Positions 31,641 through 39,712 of a stretch of 64,000 bases of DNA are shown here, one piece after another (within the stretch, counting starts at the first letter, position 1; every line of letters begins with the position of its first letter). Under the pieces are notes generated by a model. The model worked only from the letters and a program-made list of their open reading frames with translations. It made no database searches and had not been told where the DNA came from. Source of the DNA: Fictibacillus arsenicus. GTDB taxonomy: Bacteria > Bacillota > Bacilli > Bacillales > Fictibacillaceae. The DNA is taken from positions 1,364,001 to 1,428,000 of the forward strand of contig NZ_CP016761.1 of assembly GCF_001642935.1 (NCBI RefSeq), given 5' to 3'. The translations under genes and the position numbers were made by a program.

Positions 31641-32774
31641 TTACGTTTTTAGTACGACTTTTATGCAATCTTCCTTGTGGTCATTAAATAAATCATAGCC
31701 ATTAGCCGCCTCTTCCAAGGGGAGAGTATGTGTAATAATTTCACGAGGGTCGAATTCTTCAGCCATAATCTTATCCATTAACGTGCTCATGAGATGTATA
31801 ACAGGAGCCTGTCCCATTTTTAAAGTGATGTTTCTTGAAAAGAATGCACCAAGCGGGAAGCTATTATAAAGACCTCCATATACACCTGTTATCTGTACCG
31901 TTCCAAATTTACGTACGGCTTTTGTTGCAATCTGAATGGGTCCAAGTGTACCGCCTTGAAGTTTCAGCGTTTGTCCCACTTTTTCCATCGGTGATTTTTT
32001 ACCATCCATCCCTACACAATCGATGACCACGTCGGCACCGCCAAGCGTCATTTCTTTAAGATGCTCACCAGTATCGGCAAACTTTGAAAAATTAACAGCC
32101 TCCACATTGTTCATCTTTTTCGCTTTAAGAAGACGGTAATCCAGATGATCAACTGCGATTACGCGGTTTGCTCCAAGCATCCATGCAAATTTTTGAGCAA
32201 AAAGCCCAACTGGTCCGCATCCAAGTACGATCACGGAATCCCCTTTTTTCATACCGCTGTTCAGCACACTCCAATACGCTGTCGGAAGTACGTCAGATAG
32301 GAATAGAAAATATTCGTCCTCCATCTCAACTGTATCTGGAATCTTAAAAGGAGTGAAGTTTGCGAATGGAACTCTTAAATACTCTGCCTGGCCACCAGGA
32401 TAGTTGCCGAATTTTTCTGAGTAACCTAAATATGCACCAGAATCGTAATGCGGATTTGCGTTGTCGCACTGGCTTTCCATCTGATGAGTGCAGTAGTGAC
32501 AGCTTCCACAAGCTACGTTAAAGGGTATGACAACACGGTCTCCTTTTTTAACAGAAGTTACGTCTGTACCTGTTTCCTCAACAATTCCCATCGGTTCATG
32601 TCCGATAATATATCCTTTTGGGAGAGGGAAATTACCTTGATAAAGATGCAGATCAGAGCCGCAAATCGTTGTAGATGTGATCCTGACGATAATATCATCC
32701 TTTTTTAATAACTTTGGATCCTCAACCGACTTCACTTGTATATCTCGTTTACCTTGATACGTAACAGCTTTCAT
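31641..32774 (-). CDS. Zinc-dependent alcohol/formaldehyde dehydrogenase-like
   Basis: 377 residues, medium-chain dehydrogenase. TTICGSDLHLYQGNFPLPKGYIIGHEPMG holds the catalytic zinc ligands (Cys, His-Glu). CGSCHYCTHQMESQC holds the four structural zinc cysteines. VIVLGCGPVGLFAQKFAWMLGA is the NAD-binding GxGxxG. GLYNSFPLGAFFSRNITLKMGQ is typical of glutathione-independent formaldehyde dehydrogenase-like proteins (YycR type). Start ATG 32774 is set by GGAGGTAAGAGG; the frame extends upstream to 32843 without support. Confidence 0.92.
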   Translation of the reverse strand: MKAVTYQGKRDIQVKSVEDPKLLKKDDIIVRITSTTICGSDLHLYQGNFPLPKGYIIGHEPMGIVEETGTDVTSVKKGDRVVIPFNVACGSCHYCTHQMESQCDNANPHYDSGAYLGYSEKFGNYPGGQAEYLRVPFANFTPFKIPDTVEMEDEYFLFLSDVLPTAYWSVLNSGMKKGDSVIVLGCGPVGLFAQKFAWMLGANRVIAVDHLDYRLLKAKKMNNVEAVNFSKFADTGEHLKEMTLGGADVVIDCVGMDGKKSPMEKVGQTLKLQGGTLGPIQIATKAVRKFGTVQITGVYGGLYNSFPLGAFFSRNITLKMGQAPVIHLMSTLMDKIMAEEFDPREIITHTLPLEEAANGYDLFNDHKEDCIKVVLKT

Positions 32775-32925
32775 CCTCTTACCTCCAATTTTACATTCCT
32801 TATCAGAATGAACGTCGTGGCACTGTTTTATACCTATTTTCAAAAGTAATCGTTCAAAGTGTCATAAAAAGGGATGAGAGTGGGTATTACTTCAATAAGA
32901 AAGTATTTAAAAGGAGGCGGGCGAG

Positions 32926-33168
32926 GTGGAATATTCGCTGTACAAAAAAGACGGCAAGTTTCCATGTGATGTTACAGTCGACTATGAAAACATGGTCTTT
33001 ACAGTACGGGACAGCGATACAACGGGTGAAGTGTTCAACAGTGCGAGTGAAGTTGCAGAATGGATTAAGCAGCACTGGTCTGTGGATCAATTTCAACAAC
33101 CAGATGATTATTATGATTTAATGAAACATCTCGAAAGCTCCCTGCAGGAAGAAATCAAATACGAATAA
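32926..33168 (+). CDS. Uncharacterised protein (80 aa)
   Basis: GTG start after AAGGAGGCGGGCGAG. EYSLYKKDGKFPCDVTVDYENMVF reads as a beta hairpin, and FNSASEVAEWIKQHWSVDQF as an amphipathic helix; acidic C-terminus. No family recognised. Terminated by its own hairpin. Confidence 0.7.
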   Translation: MEYSLYKKDGKFPCDVTVDYENMVFTVRDSDTTGEVFNSASEVAEWIKQHWSVDQFQQPDDYYDLMKHLESSLQEEIKYE

Positions 33169-33178
33169 TTGGGGTCAG

Positions 33179-33206
33179 GCCAGGTGAAATTCACTTGGCT
33201 TTTTTT
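33179..33206 (+). terminator. Terminator of the 80-aa gene
   Basis: GCCAGGTGAA pairs with TTCACTTGGC directly, followed by seven T. Confidence 0.85.
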
Positions 33207-33265
33207 AATGGTCTCATATGGGAAACTCTGTCATAATGGATAAAAAAAGATGGGGGAGTTCACCT

Positions 33266-34051
33266 ATGAAAACGAGCGAATTTGAACAGCTTTTGCCGTC
33301 TTTATTCGGGAGATGGCTAACGACTTTTGAAGATGAAGGAGAGTATGGTTTTACAAACCAAATCGAAAAAGATAATAAAAGAGTAGCTTATGCGACAAAC
33401 TTGACTCCTGAAACGATAGAGAAAGCAATACAAGCCAATGCGGATCTGCTTCTCACTCATCATGATGCATGGGATTTCCTTTATGGTATGAGAGAAGAGT
33501 GTGTTAAGAAGTTAAAGAAAAACGAAATCTCACATTTTTTTATTCATTTGCCACTTGATTTTGTGGAATTTGGTACATGCACGTCATTGTTTGAACAGAT
33601 AAAAATTGATGAGATGACAAGATATTCTAGTTTTGAAAACGATAAAGAGTATCCAGGAATCGGAACCTTTCATAAAGCACTTTCGTTCTCAGAGCTAAAA
33701 AGCCGACTGGAATCTAAACTGGCTGAACCTGTCCGGGCTTGGCAAAACCATGACCGGCCAATTAAAAAGGTGGCTATCCTAACAGGGGCAGGGAATAACT
33801 CTGCATTAATTAAATTTGCAAAAGAAAATGACTGTGATGCATTTATTACAGGTGAAAGGACCTTGTATTCTGTGCAGTACGCTAAGTTTGCAGGAGTCAA
33901 TTTATATGTTGGAAGCCATACGTATACTGAGATTTTTGGTGTAGAAAGTTTCGGAAGGAAAGTTAAGAAAACATACCCAGTTATTGAGCTTATTCAAATA
34001 AAAGAAGATCACATCGAGTCCGTCGAAGACCATAGTTTTTCTTGTACTTAA
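33266..34051 (+). CDS. NIF3-like dinuclear metal centre protein
   Basis: 261 residues. VAYATNLTPETIEKAIQANADLLLTHHDAW is the N-terminal motif with the His pair of the dinuclear site. The C-terminal half has AILTGAGNNSALIKFAKENDCDAFITGE and a later conserved GSHTYTEIFGVESF with His and Glu. ATG 33266 with GGGGGAG is chosen over earlier in-frame codons. Function of NIF3 proteins is unsettled (GTP cyclohydrolase-like activity has been proposed). It diverges from the standard YqfO and lacks its insert domain. Confidence 0.82.
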   Translation: MKTSEFEQLLPSLFGRWLTTFEDEGEYGFTNQIEKDNKRVAYATNLTPETIEKAIQANADLLLTHHDAWDFLYGMREECVKKLKKNEISHFFIHLPLDFVEFGTCTSLFEQIKIDEMTRYSSFENDKEYPGIGTFHKALSFSELKSRLESKLAEPVRAWQNHDRPIKKVAILTGAGNNSALIKFAKENDCDAFITGERTLYSVQYAKFAGVNLYVGSHTYTEIFGVESFGRKVKKTYPVIELIQIKEDHIESVEDHSFSCT

Positions 34052-34059
34052 TCAGTCGT

Positions 34060-34084
34060 CCTCCATTTGTTTGGAGGTTTTTTT
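34060..34084 (+). terminator. Terminator of the NIF3-like gene
   Basis: CCTCCA pairs with TGGAGG around a short loop, followed by seven T. Confidence 0.8.
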
Positions 34085-34231
34085 GTGCATTACATGAATT
34101 CAGTTCTTCTAATTTGATAAAAACCGTACATATTAATAGAGTTGTTTTTTATTTAAAAGCATATTAATTTAATGTTACATAACAGTATGTTAAAGTAGTA
34201 TTAAGTAACATAAAATTAGGTGATGATTTCG

Positions 34232-34798
34232 ATGGAATATGTAGAAGCATTGAGGGATATTAAACAAATTAATGCCATAAAGCGATTTTTAAAGAAACAA
34301 TCAGATCGTGATTATGTTCTTTTTGTATTTGGAATCAATACAGGTTTAAAAATTACGGAAATGCTCTCCATTAAAGTCGAAGATATCATGACTGAACAAT
34401 CATGTATAAAAAGTTATTATTCATGGGTTCCTAAGGAAGGCGAATCCACAAAAGAAGTATTCCTGAATGAAACCGTTCAGAAAATTTTGTTTCTATATAT
34501 CCAGTCTGCCAACTTAAAGAGTGAGGATTATCTGTTTTTATCTAAAAAAACAAAGATGCCAATAACAAGACAGCAGGCATACCGCATTATCAGTCAAGCT
34601 GCCGCTCAAGTGGGAATCAAAGGCAAGATCGGCACTAATTCTTTGAGGAAAACGTTTGGCTTCCATGCCTATAAACGCGGAGTTGCAATATCCCTTCTGC
34701 AAAAACACTTCAATCATTCAAATCCGTCTGAAACACTAAAATATTTGGGGATATCCAAAAATGAAGACATTAAAACTCAAATTGATGTAAGGCTCTAA
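34232..34798 (+). CDS. Orphan tyrosine recombinase, catalytic domain only
   Basis: 188 residues with the C-terminal integrase fold and only a short N-terminal helix. Box I reads NTGLKITEML, with Lys where the catalytic Arg is expected. Box II is TNSLRKTFGFH (Arg kept, leading His replaced by Asn). The last box HFNHSNPSETLKYLGI keeps His and the Tyr nucleophile. It resembles Bacillus YoeC-type integrases. ATG 34232 fits the AGGTGATG ribosome binding site. No phage or attachment site is evident nearby. Upstream, 34173-34212 holds TGTTAC/GTAACA inverted copies that could be its binding site. Confidence 0.75.
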   Translation: MEYVEALRDIKQINAIKRFLKKQSDRDYVLFVFGINTGLKITEMLSIKVEDIMTEQSCIKSYYSWVPKEGESTKEVFLNETVQKILFLYIQSANLKSEDYLFLSKKTKMPITRQQAYRIISQAAAQVGIKGKIGTNSLRKTFGFHAYKRGVAISLLQKHFNHSNPSETLKYLGISKNEDIKTQIDVRL

Positions 34799-34834
34799 AT
34801 TTTTGTTTACTAAAATCCAAGGGAGGTATTCTTT

Positions 34835-34894
34835 ATGTGTAGATATAGAGAAATATCTGTTAGGATGCATGTTAAATGGAGGTTCGAAGTATGA
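34835..34894 (+). CDS. 19-residue upstream ORF coupled to yitT
   Basis: A strong ribosome binding site (AGGGAGGT, 34820-34827) precedes ATG 34835. The peptide is MCRYREISVRMHVKWRFEV. Its TGA (34892-34894) overlaps the YitT start ATG (34891-34893), an ATGA-type junction, and the YitT ribosome binding site lies inside the ORF. This suggests translational coupling or a leader peptide. Not recognised in any family. Confidence 0.5.
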   Translation: MCRYREISVRMHVKWRFEV

Positions 34895-35799
34895 CAAATG
34901 AAACAATCATTAATAATCAGATAACCGAGCAAATGAATAAGCAACACCGTAAGTTAACTAAGGGGAAGCTAGCGCTACGAGGATTTTTAATTACAATTGG
35001 TGCAGTTCTAATGGCGGTCGGACTGGAAATTTTCTTAGTACCAAACAACGTTATTGATGGCGGGATTGCCGGTATTTCAATCATGGCATCTCACCTAACT
35101 GGTTTAAGCCTGGGAATCTTCCTATTCGGCCTGAACTTGCCGTTTATTTTTATCGGTTATAAGCAAATCGGTAAAACTTTTGCTATTTCAACTTTATATG
35201 GAATTATAATTCTTTCTATCGCAACGACTCTTTTACATCCAGTACCGCCTTTTACAGATGACTTGCTGCTTGCTACCGTTTTTGGCGGGATTTTTATCGG
35301 CGTAGGGATCGGTATGGTTATCCGAAGCGGAGGTTCATTGGATGGTACAGAGATATTAGCAATTTTGTCAAACAGCAAACTGCCTTTCTCTGTTGGCGAA
35401 ATTATTATGTTCTTTAACATCTTTATCCTTGGAGCAGCAGGTTTTGTCTTTACTTGGGACAGAGCGATGTACTCATTGATTGCTTATTTTATCGCATATA
35501 AAACCATCGATCTAACGATTACAGGTCTCGAGGAATCGAAATCTGCGTGGATTATCAGTGAGAACCATAAAGAAATCGGTGACGCGATCCTTCACAGACT
35601 CGGACGCGGTGTTACTTACTTAAAAGGTGAAGGAGCTTATACGGGAGACGAAAAAGGTGTTGTGTTCTGTGTGATCACTCGTTTAGAAGAAGCGAAACTG
35701 AAAGACATCGTGGATGAATTTGATTCTAGCGCGTTCCTTGCCATTGCAGACATTGCAGAAGTAAAGGGCGGAAGGTTTAAAAAGAGAGGAATCCATTAA
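34891..35799 (+). CDS. YitT family membrane protein
   Basis: 302 residues. Five or six helices (LALRGFLITIGAVLMAVGLEIFLVPNNVIDGGIAGISIM, LPFIFIGYKQIGKTFAISTLYGI, LLLATVFGGIFIGVGIGMVIRSGGSLDGTEILAI) precede a C-terminal cytosolic DUF2179 domain (about 215-295, HRLGRGVTYLKGEGAYTGDEKGVVFCVITRLE). This is the UPF0750/YitT family of unknown transport or sensing role. Start at ATG 34891 with TGGAGG. Terminator follows. Confidence 0.92.
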   Translation: MTNETIINNQITEQMNKQHRKLTKGKLALRGFLITIGAVLMAVGLEIFLVPNNVIDGGIAGISIMASHLTGLSLGIFLFGLNLPFIFIGYKQIGKTFAISTLYGIIILSIATTLLHPVPPFTDDLLLATVFGGIFIGVGIGMVIRSGGSLDGTEILAILSNSKLPFSVGEIIMFFNIFILGAAGFVFTWDRAMYSLIAYFIAYKTIDLTITGLEESKSAWIISENHKEIGDAILHRLGRGVTYLKGEGAYTGDEKGVVFCVITRLEEAKLKDIVDEFDSSAFLAIADIAEVKGGRFKKRGIH

Positions 35800-35810
35800 C
35801 AATTAGAACA

Positions 35811-35845
35811 AGAGGGTGTCTCTGCATCGGGACATCCTCTTTTTA
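35811..35845 (+). terminator. Terminator of yitT-type gene
   Basis: GAGGGTGTC pairs with GACATCCTC, followed by TTTTTATT. Confidence 0.85.
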
Positions 35846-35864
35846 TTATTCATTATTCATTTAT

Positions 35865-35944
35865 AGATCTTTAAATTTTTTAACGGTCTTCAAAAATTTT
35901 TATAGGTCCTCAAAAAAATTTATGGGTCTTCACTGCTAGCATGC
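35865..35944. repeat. Degenerate 20-bp tandem array E (GGTCTTCAAAAATTT units)
   Basis: Four units of exactly 20 bp start at 35865, 35885, 35905 and 35925: AGATCTTTAAATTTTTTAAC, GGTCTTCAAAAATTTTTATA, GGTCCTCAAAAAAATTTATG and GGTCTTCACTGCTAGCATGC. They lie between the yitT terminator and the convergent HAD gene. Confidence 0.72.
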
Positions 35945-35950
35945 TCATTT

Positions 35951-36487
35951 TTAAATCTCCACACATGCTTTTAAAAGCCAGTCTGCTCCTGTCTGCAGAT
36001 TTTCTGCTACGTAATCAGGCAGCACGTTCGATGTTTGGTGATTTTGTTCATAAGCAGCAGTTCCTGAACCAGTAAGAACTAACACGGCTATGCAACCTGC
36101 GGATTTTGCAGCCATTATATCTGTCCAGCGGTCCCCGAATACGGCGCATTTTGATAAATCTAAAGAATGCTCCTTTGCGGCTTTTTCGAGCATCCCGGTG
36201 GAAGGTTTTCTGCATTGGCAGCCTTCCTTATGGTGATGAGGACAAAGGTAGATTTCGTCAAAACCAAAAGCTTTAAGTTCTCTGACAAAATCATCCTCTG
36301 ATGCTTCTGCTCTGCTGATTCCAGGCTGATTTGTAAAAGAAAACACTGGAATGCCTTTTGCTTTTATTTGTTCAATCACTTCAGCCGAATAAGAAAACAA
36401 CTGAAATTCTCCGGGGTATTCAACTCTATCTGATCCGCCGATTGTGCCGTCACGGTCTAAGAAAACAGCTTGCAGGTCATCATTCAT
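35951..36487 (-). CDS. HAD-IIIA phosphatase (GmhB/histidinol-phosphatase-like)
   Basis: 178 residues. The catalytic loop is VFLDRDGTIGG (Asp-x-Asp), motif II is FSFTNQPGISR, and the zinc-binding insert CPHHHKEGCQCRKPSTGML contains Cys-x-His and Cys-x-Cys. The last Asp motif is FGDRWTDIMAAKSAG. This is the GmhB-type subfamily that dephosphorylates sugar bisphosphates or histidinol phosphate. Last gene of a minus-strand operon with a PH-domain protein and a small membrane protein. Confidence 0.88.
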   Translation of the reverse strand: MNDDLQAVFLDRDGTIGGSDRVEYPGEFQLFSYSAEVIEQIKAKGIPVFSFTNQPGISRAEASEDDFVRELKAFGFDEIYLCPHHHKEGCQCRKPSTGMLEKAAKEHSLDLSKCAVFGDRWTDIMAAKSAGCIAVLVLTGSGTAAYEQNHQTSNVLPDYVAENLQTGADWLLKACVEI

Positions 36488-36500
36488 AAAGAATCAGCTC

Positions 36501-36935
36501 CTAATTAAATTTAATGTCGGCATGAGGGCATCGCTCTTTTAACATACTTAAGAACTTATCTCGATCTTTCGGTGAAATAAGCGCCATGCCGAATTGGTAT
36601 TTGATATTGATCCTTTTAAGTGATAACGCGGGGCTTGAAAGCGGGTTCCACGTTTTGTGTGCAGATATAATCTCACGGTAAGGAATTCTTTTATTGATTG
36701 GTCCGCAGCGGATCACTAATTCTTTTTCGTCTAATACATAATATGTAGTAAACCAAAGCCAGCTGATAAAAATGATAAACACAATATTCAAGAGCATAGG
36801 AAAAATAGATTCTCCCATATCTACTTCCCCAGAGATAAATGCAGAAATGGTGAGGAAGGTTCCATAGCCAATGCTGCCAAACAGAATTAAGCTTAGCCAG
36901 ACATCTTTTTTTGATGTGAATTTCAAGATAATCAC
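36501..36935 (-). CDS. Membrane protein with YyaB-like PH domain
   Basis: 144 residues. Two helices (DVWLSLILFGSIGYGTFLTIS, MLLNIVFIIFISWLWFTTYYV) are followed by a bacterial PH-like domain (YVLDEKELVIRCGPINKRIPYREIISAHKTWNPLSSPALSLKRI). GTG at 36935 overlaps the stop of the upstream gene as GTGA; a TTG at 36926 is better spaced from AAGGGGTGA. Function unknown. Confidence 0.78.
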   Translation of the reverse strand: MIILKFTSKKDVWLSLILFGSIGYGTFLTISAFISGEVDMGESIFPMLLNIVFIIFISWLWFTTYYVLDEKELVIRCGPINKRIPYREIISAHKTWNPLSSPALSLKRINIKYQFGMALISPKDRDKFLSMLKERCPHADIKFN

Positions 36936-37210
36936 CCCTTAAAAAGTATAACTGAAATGACCATTAGTTGAAGAAGCAGGAACAAGCATGTTGTAATTAC
37001 TACTGCGTTTTTCTTTTTATAACCGTGTCTGAAAAAATAAACGACAATAGAGATAACGATGATATTCAAACTAAACAACATAGGTAAATGAAAGGCTTCT
37101 GGTAAATGTGATCGAACTAGTTTTGGGATGACATTCGGTAAAAATATAAAAAATAATAATAGAAAACCTATTAAGCTATGTTTCAAAATAACACGTCCAG
37201 TCAGTACCAT
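36932..37210 (-). CDS. Small membrane protein (three helices)
   Basis: 92 residues, almost entirely hydrophobic: SLIGFLLLFFIFLPNVIP, LPMLFSLNIIVISIVVYFF and VVITTCLFLLLQLMVISVILF, separated by short charged loops (RHGYKKKN). It overlaps the PH-domain gene by four bases, so the two are translationally coupled. Family not recognised. Confidence 0.7.
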   Translation of the reverse strand: MVLTGRVILKHSLIGFLLLFFIFLPNVIPKLVRSHLPEAFHLPMLFSLNIIVISIVVYFFRHGYKKKNAVVITTCLFLLLQLMVISVILFKG

Positions 37211-37272
37211 TTGTTTCCATTATACGGTAAAATAGGTGAGGCTTGCAGATTAATATTAATGGGGGAAGCGGC

Positions 37273-37881
37273 ATGGAAATCTTATTAATACGACATGGGG
37301 AATCAGAGGCTGATATTTTACAAGTTCACGAGGGAAGAGCGGACTTTGAACTAACTGATCGGGGACGGAAGCAAGTAAGAGCGATGGCTGAAAAGGTGAA
37401 ACGTGATTTTCCGCCAGAATTTATTTATGCTAGCACACTGAAAAGAGCGAGTGAAACAGCTCAAGTTTTGGCTGATACGATTGGATGCCCGCTTCGGCAC
37501 GAGGAAGAACTGATGGAACATAATAACGGAGTACAGGCAGGATTAAGTTTTGAGGAAGCGAAAAGTCTAAAAGCACCTGTACACTTGCATGAGAGGTTTG
37601 ATGAAGGTGAATCACATATCGAGTTTCGAATGAGGATTGAGACCATCTTTTCTAAGATTTTAGCAAACTCTAAACATAAAAGAATCGCGATTGTAGCCCA
37701 TGGCGGTGTTATCAACTGTCTTCTCCGGTCCTTTTTCGATATGCCGATCTCTAAGAATTTTTATTTCTTAAACGGAGATACAGGGATCAGCTTTTTAGAA
37801 ATCAGTGAAAGAGGGAAAGTTGTTCACTTTTTGAATAATACAAGCCACCTTGAAACAGATGAAGAGCTTAAATCCTTCTAA
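37273..37881 (+). CDS. Histidine phosphatase family protein
   Basis: 202 residues. LIRHGESEAD carries the phospho-accepting His (RHG), FIYASTLKRASETAQVLAD is the second Arg motif, and IAIVAHGGVINCLL has the second catalytic His. Phosphoglycerate-mutase-like fold (PhoE/CobC type), substrate unknown. ATG 37273 with GGGGGAAGC is preferred to the upstream TTG at 37243. Its terminator overlaps the stop codon. Confidence 0.9.
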   Translation: MEILLIRHGESEADILQVHEGRADFELTDRGRKQVRAMAEKVKRDFPPEFIYASTLKRASETAQVLADTIGCPLRHEEELMEHNNGVQAGLSFEEAKSLKAPVHLHERFDEGESHIEFRMRIETIFSKILANSKHKRIAIVAHGGVINCLLRSFFDMPISKNFYFLNGDTGISFLEISERGKVVHFLNNTSHLETDEELKSF

Positions 37882-37893
37882 GCTCATTTTTTT
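37864..37893 (+). terminator. Terminator overlapping the phosphatase stop
   Basis: GAGCTTA (37864-37870, within the coding region) pairs with TAAGCTC (37879-37885), followed by ATTTTTTT. Confidence 0.8.
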
Positions 37894-37980
37894 ATGCGCT
37901 GAAATACTTATCTGTAACTTTTTACATATTCATCCGTATTGATTAATAGGGTAAAGAAACACAATTAAAGGGGACAGAGT

Positions 37981-39660
37981 ATGAATATCTTATTATTTTC
38001 AATTGTTGTGGGGCTGGCGGCAGCGCTTGTGGTCCTTCCGATCTCACCAATAAAAAAGCCGTCAAAAAAAGAAACGAAATACAATATGACGTACGCTATT
38101 ATAGGAACGATTATTTGCACGGTACCGATTGTGTTTGCTTTCTATTATATTACGAATTTAGACCGCAACTTTTCTTCTATTTGGATGCTGGCGACCATTA
38201 TTACTGGATTAGGAGCATTTTTTGCGACAGGAAAAGAGCGGATGATCAAATTGCTGCTTTTCACCCTGAGTATTTTTATCGGCGTGTACTTTTTAACGGC
38301 AGGTTTGTTCAATGCTGATGAAAAGTATCAGATAGCCAAAATGCAGGAAAAGACTGAGATTGATACGTTCGATGAAAAAGAAACGCCAGCGAGTGTTCCG
38401 CCAAAGTTTGCGCGCAACAAGATGAGAAAGTCATTTGGGCAAGTGCCAAACACGAGCTATTATGAACTTGGCAATCTCCAGATTCAAAAAGTAAAAGGAG
38501 AATATGTCTATATTGCACCTGTGGAGTTTTCCGGCTTCTTTAAATGGTGGAACGGCGATGTGACGCCGGGTTACTTTACGCTTAGTGCAACTGATTCTTC
38601 AGCGAACCCGAAGTTCATAAAATCCGATATGCTGTATACTCCATCATCTTATTTTAACAAAAACATGGAACGCCACATGCGGTCGGCATACCCTGAATAC
38701 ATCTTTTATGGCGAACCGCAGTTAGAGATTGACGATAACGGAAAACCTTATTATGTTCGCTCATATGGGGAGTTTATCTCTGCGCGAAATGGATTTGAAG
38801 TAAAAGGAAGTGTTGTCGTCGATCCGAAGAACGGGCAAACAAAAGACTACAAATTAAAAGATGCGCCAACCTTCATTGACGGTGCCGTTTCACCAGAGAC
38901 GGTAAGTCTGCAAAATAGTTATTTTGGAAATTATGTTCATGGCTTCTTAAACAGCAAGTTCGGCAAAAAAGATGTTAAGCTTCCTTCTGATGAAGGTACA
39001 GAAGCTAACGTAAGTCCGATCTTTGATGAAAACGGAGATATGTACTATTTTACTGACTTCACGAGTCCGAAAGAGGGAGTGGATTCTATGCTGGGCTACT
39101 CGCTTACGAACGCGAGAACCGGCAAGGCTACCTACTATACTGGTAATCTAGAGGAATCGTATATGGATTCTCAAGGTGCCCTGCAGATCATCCAGAAGAA
39201 GTTCATCGAAAAGAAATGGGACGGTGAAATGCCTGTACTATATAACTTTTACGGAGAACCAAGCTGGTTAACGCCGGTGCTTGATTCCAATGGATTTTTA
39301 CAGAATTACTTCATCGTATCTGCAGCAAACCCAGAAATCTCTGTATACGGAAACACGCCAAACAATGCGCTGAAACAATATAAAACAGCATTGCAGCGCG
39401 GCGGGGGAAGTGTGGATGGAAGTTCTGAGGCTGAAGAAAAACAAGTAACGGGCACTGTTCTTCGTGTTTACAAAGAAAAAACGGGTGACTATACGATCGT
39501 GTCTTTCTTGTTAGACAATCGTCAGAGCTATGTCGTTTCTTCAGAAAGCAACCCGCTATCTATCTATCTTAAAGAAAGCGATAAAGTGGACGTAACGTAT
39601 CAAGATACAGGAGAATCCTTCTTGCCTGTAACTGAGATCGCGATTGAAGGACTTAATTAA
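37981..39660 (+). CDS. Large conserved membrane protein of unknown function
   Basis: 559 residues. Four N-terminal helices (residues 1 to about 110) are followed by a long extracytoplasmic part rich in Tyr and beta-strand patterns, with two similar segments (residues 160-300 and 330-450; compare YPEYIFYGEPQLEIDDNGKPYYV with LYNFYGEPSWLTPVLDSNGF). A C-terminal OB-like domain (TGTVLRVYKEKTGDYTIVSFLL) ends it. The internal FYGEP repeat suggests a duplicated domain. No enzyme motif is visible. Single gene with a strong terminator. Confidence 0.75.
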   Translation: MNILLFSIVVGLAAALVVLPISPIKKPSKKETKYNMTYAIIGTIICTVPIVFAFYYITNLDRNFSSIWMLATIITGLGAFFATGKERMIKLLLFTLSIFIGVYFLTAGLFNADEKYQIAKMQEKTEIDTFDEKETPASVPPKFARNKMRKSFGQVPNTSYYELGNLQIQKVKGEYVYIAPVEFSGFFKWWNGDVTPGYFTLSATDSSANPKFIKSDMLYTPSSYFNKNMERHMRSAYPEYIFYGEPQLEIDDNGKPYYVRSYGEFISARNGFEVKGSVVVDPKNGQTKDYKLKDAPTFIDGAVSPETVSLQNSYFGNYVHGFLNSKFGKKDVKLPSDEGTEANVSPIFDENGDMYYFTDFTSPKEGVDSMLGYSLTNARTGKATYYTGNLEESYMDSQGALQIIQKKFIEKKWDGEMPVLYNFYGEPSWLTPVLDSNGFLQNYFIVSAANPEISVYGNTPNNALKQYKTALQRGGGSVDGSSEAEEKQVTGTVLRVYKEKTGDYTIVSFLLDNRQSYVVSSESNPLSIYLKESDKVDVTYQDTGESFLPVTEIAIEGLN

Positions 39661-39665
39661 ACAAA

Positions 39666-39707
39666 AAAAGCAGTGCATTTCGAAATTGAAATGACACTGC
39701 TTTTTCT
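39666..39707. terminator. Bidirectional terminator
   Basis: AAGCAGTG pairs with CACTGCTT, with an inner CATTTC/GAAATG stem; T runs on both sides. Confidence 0.85.
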
Positions 39708-39712
39708 TTTAC

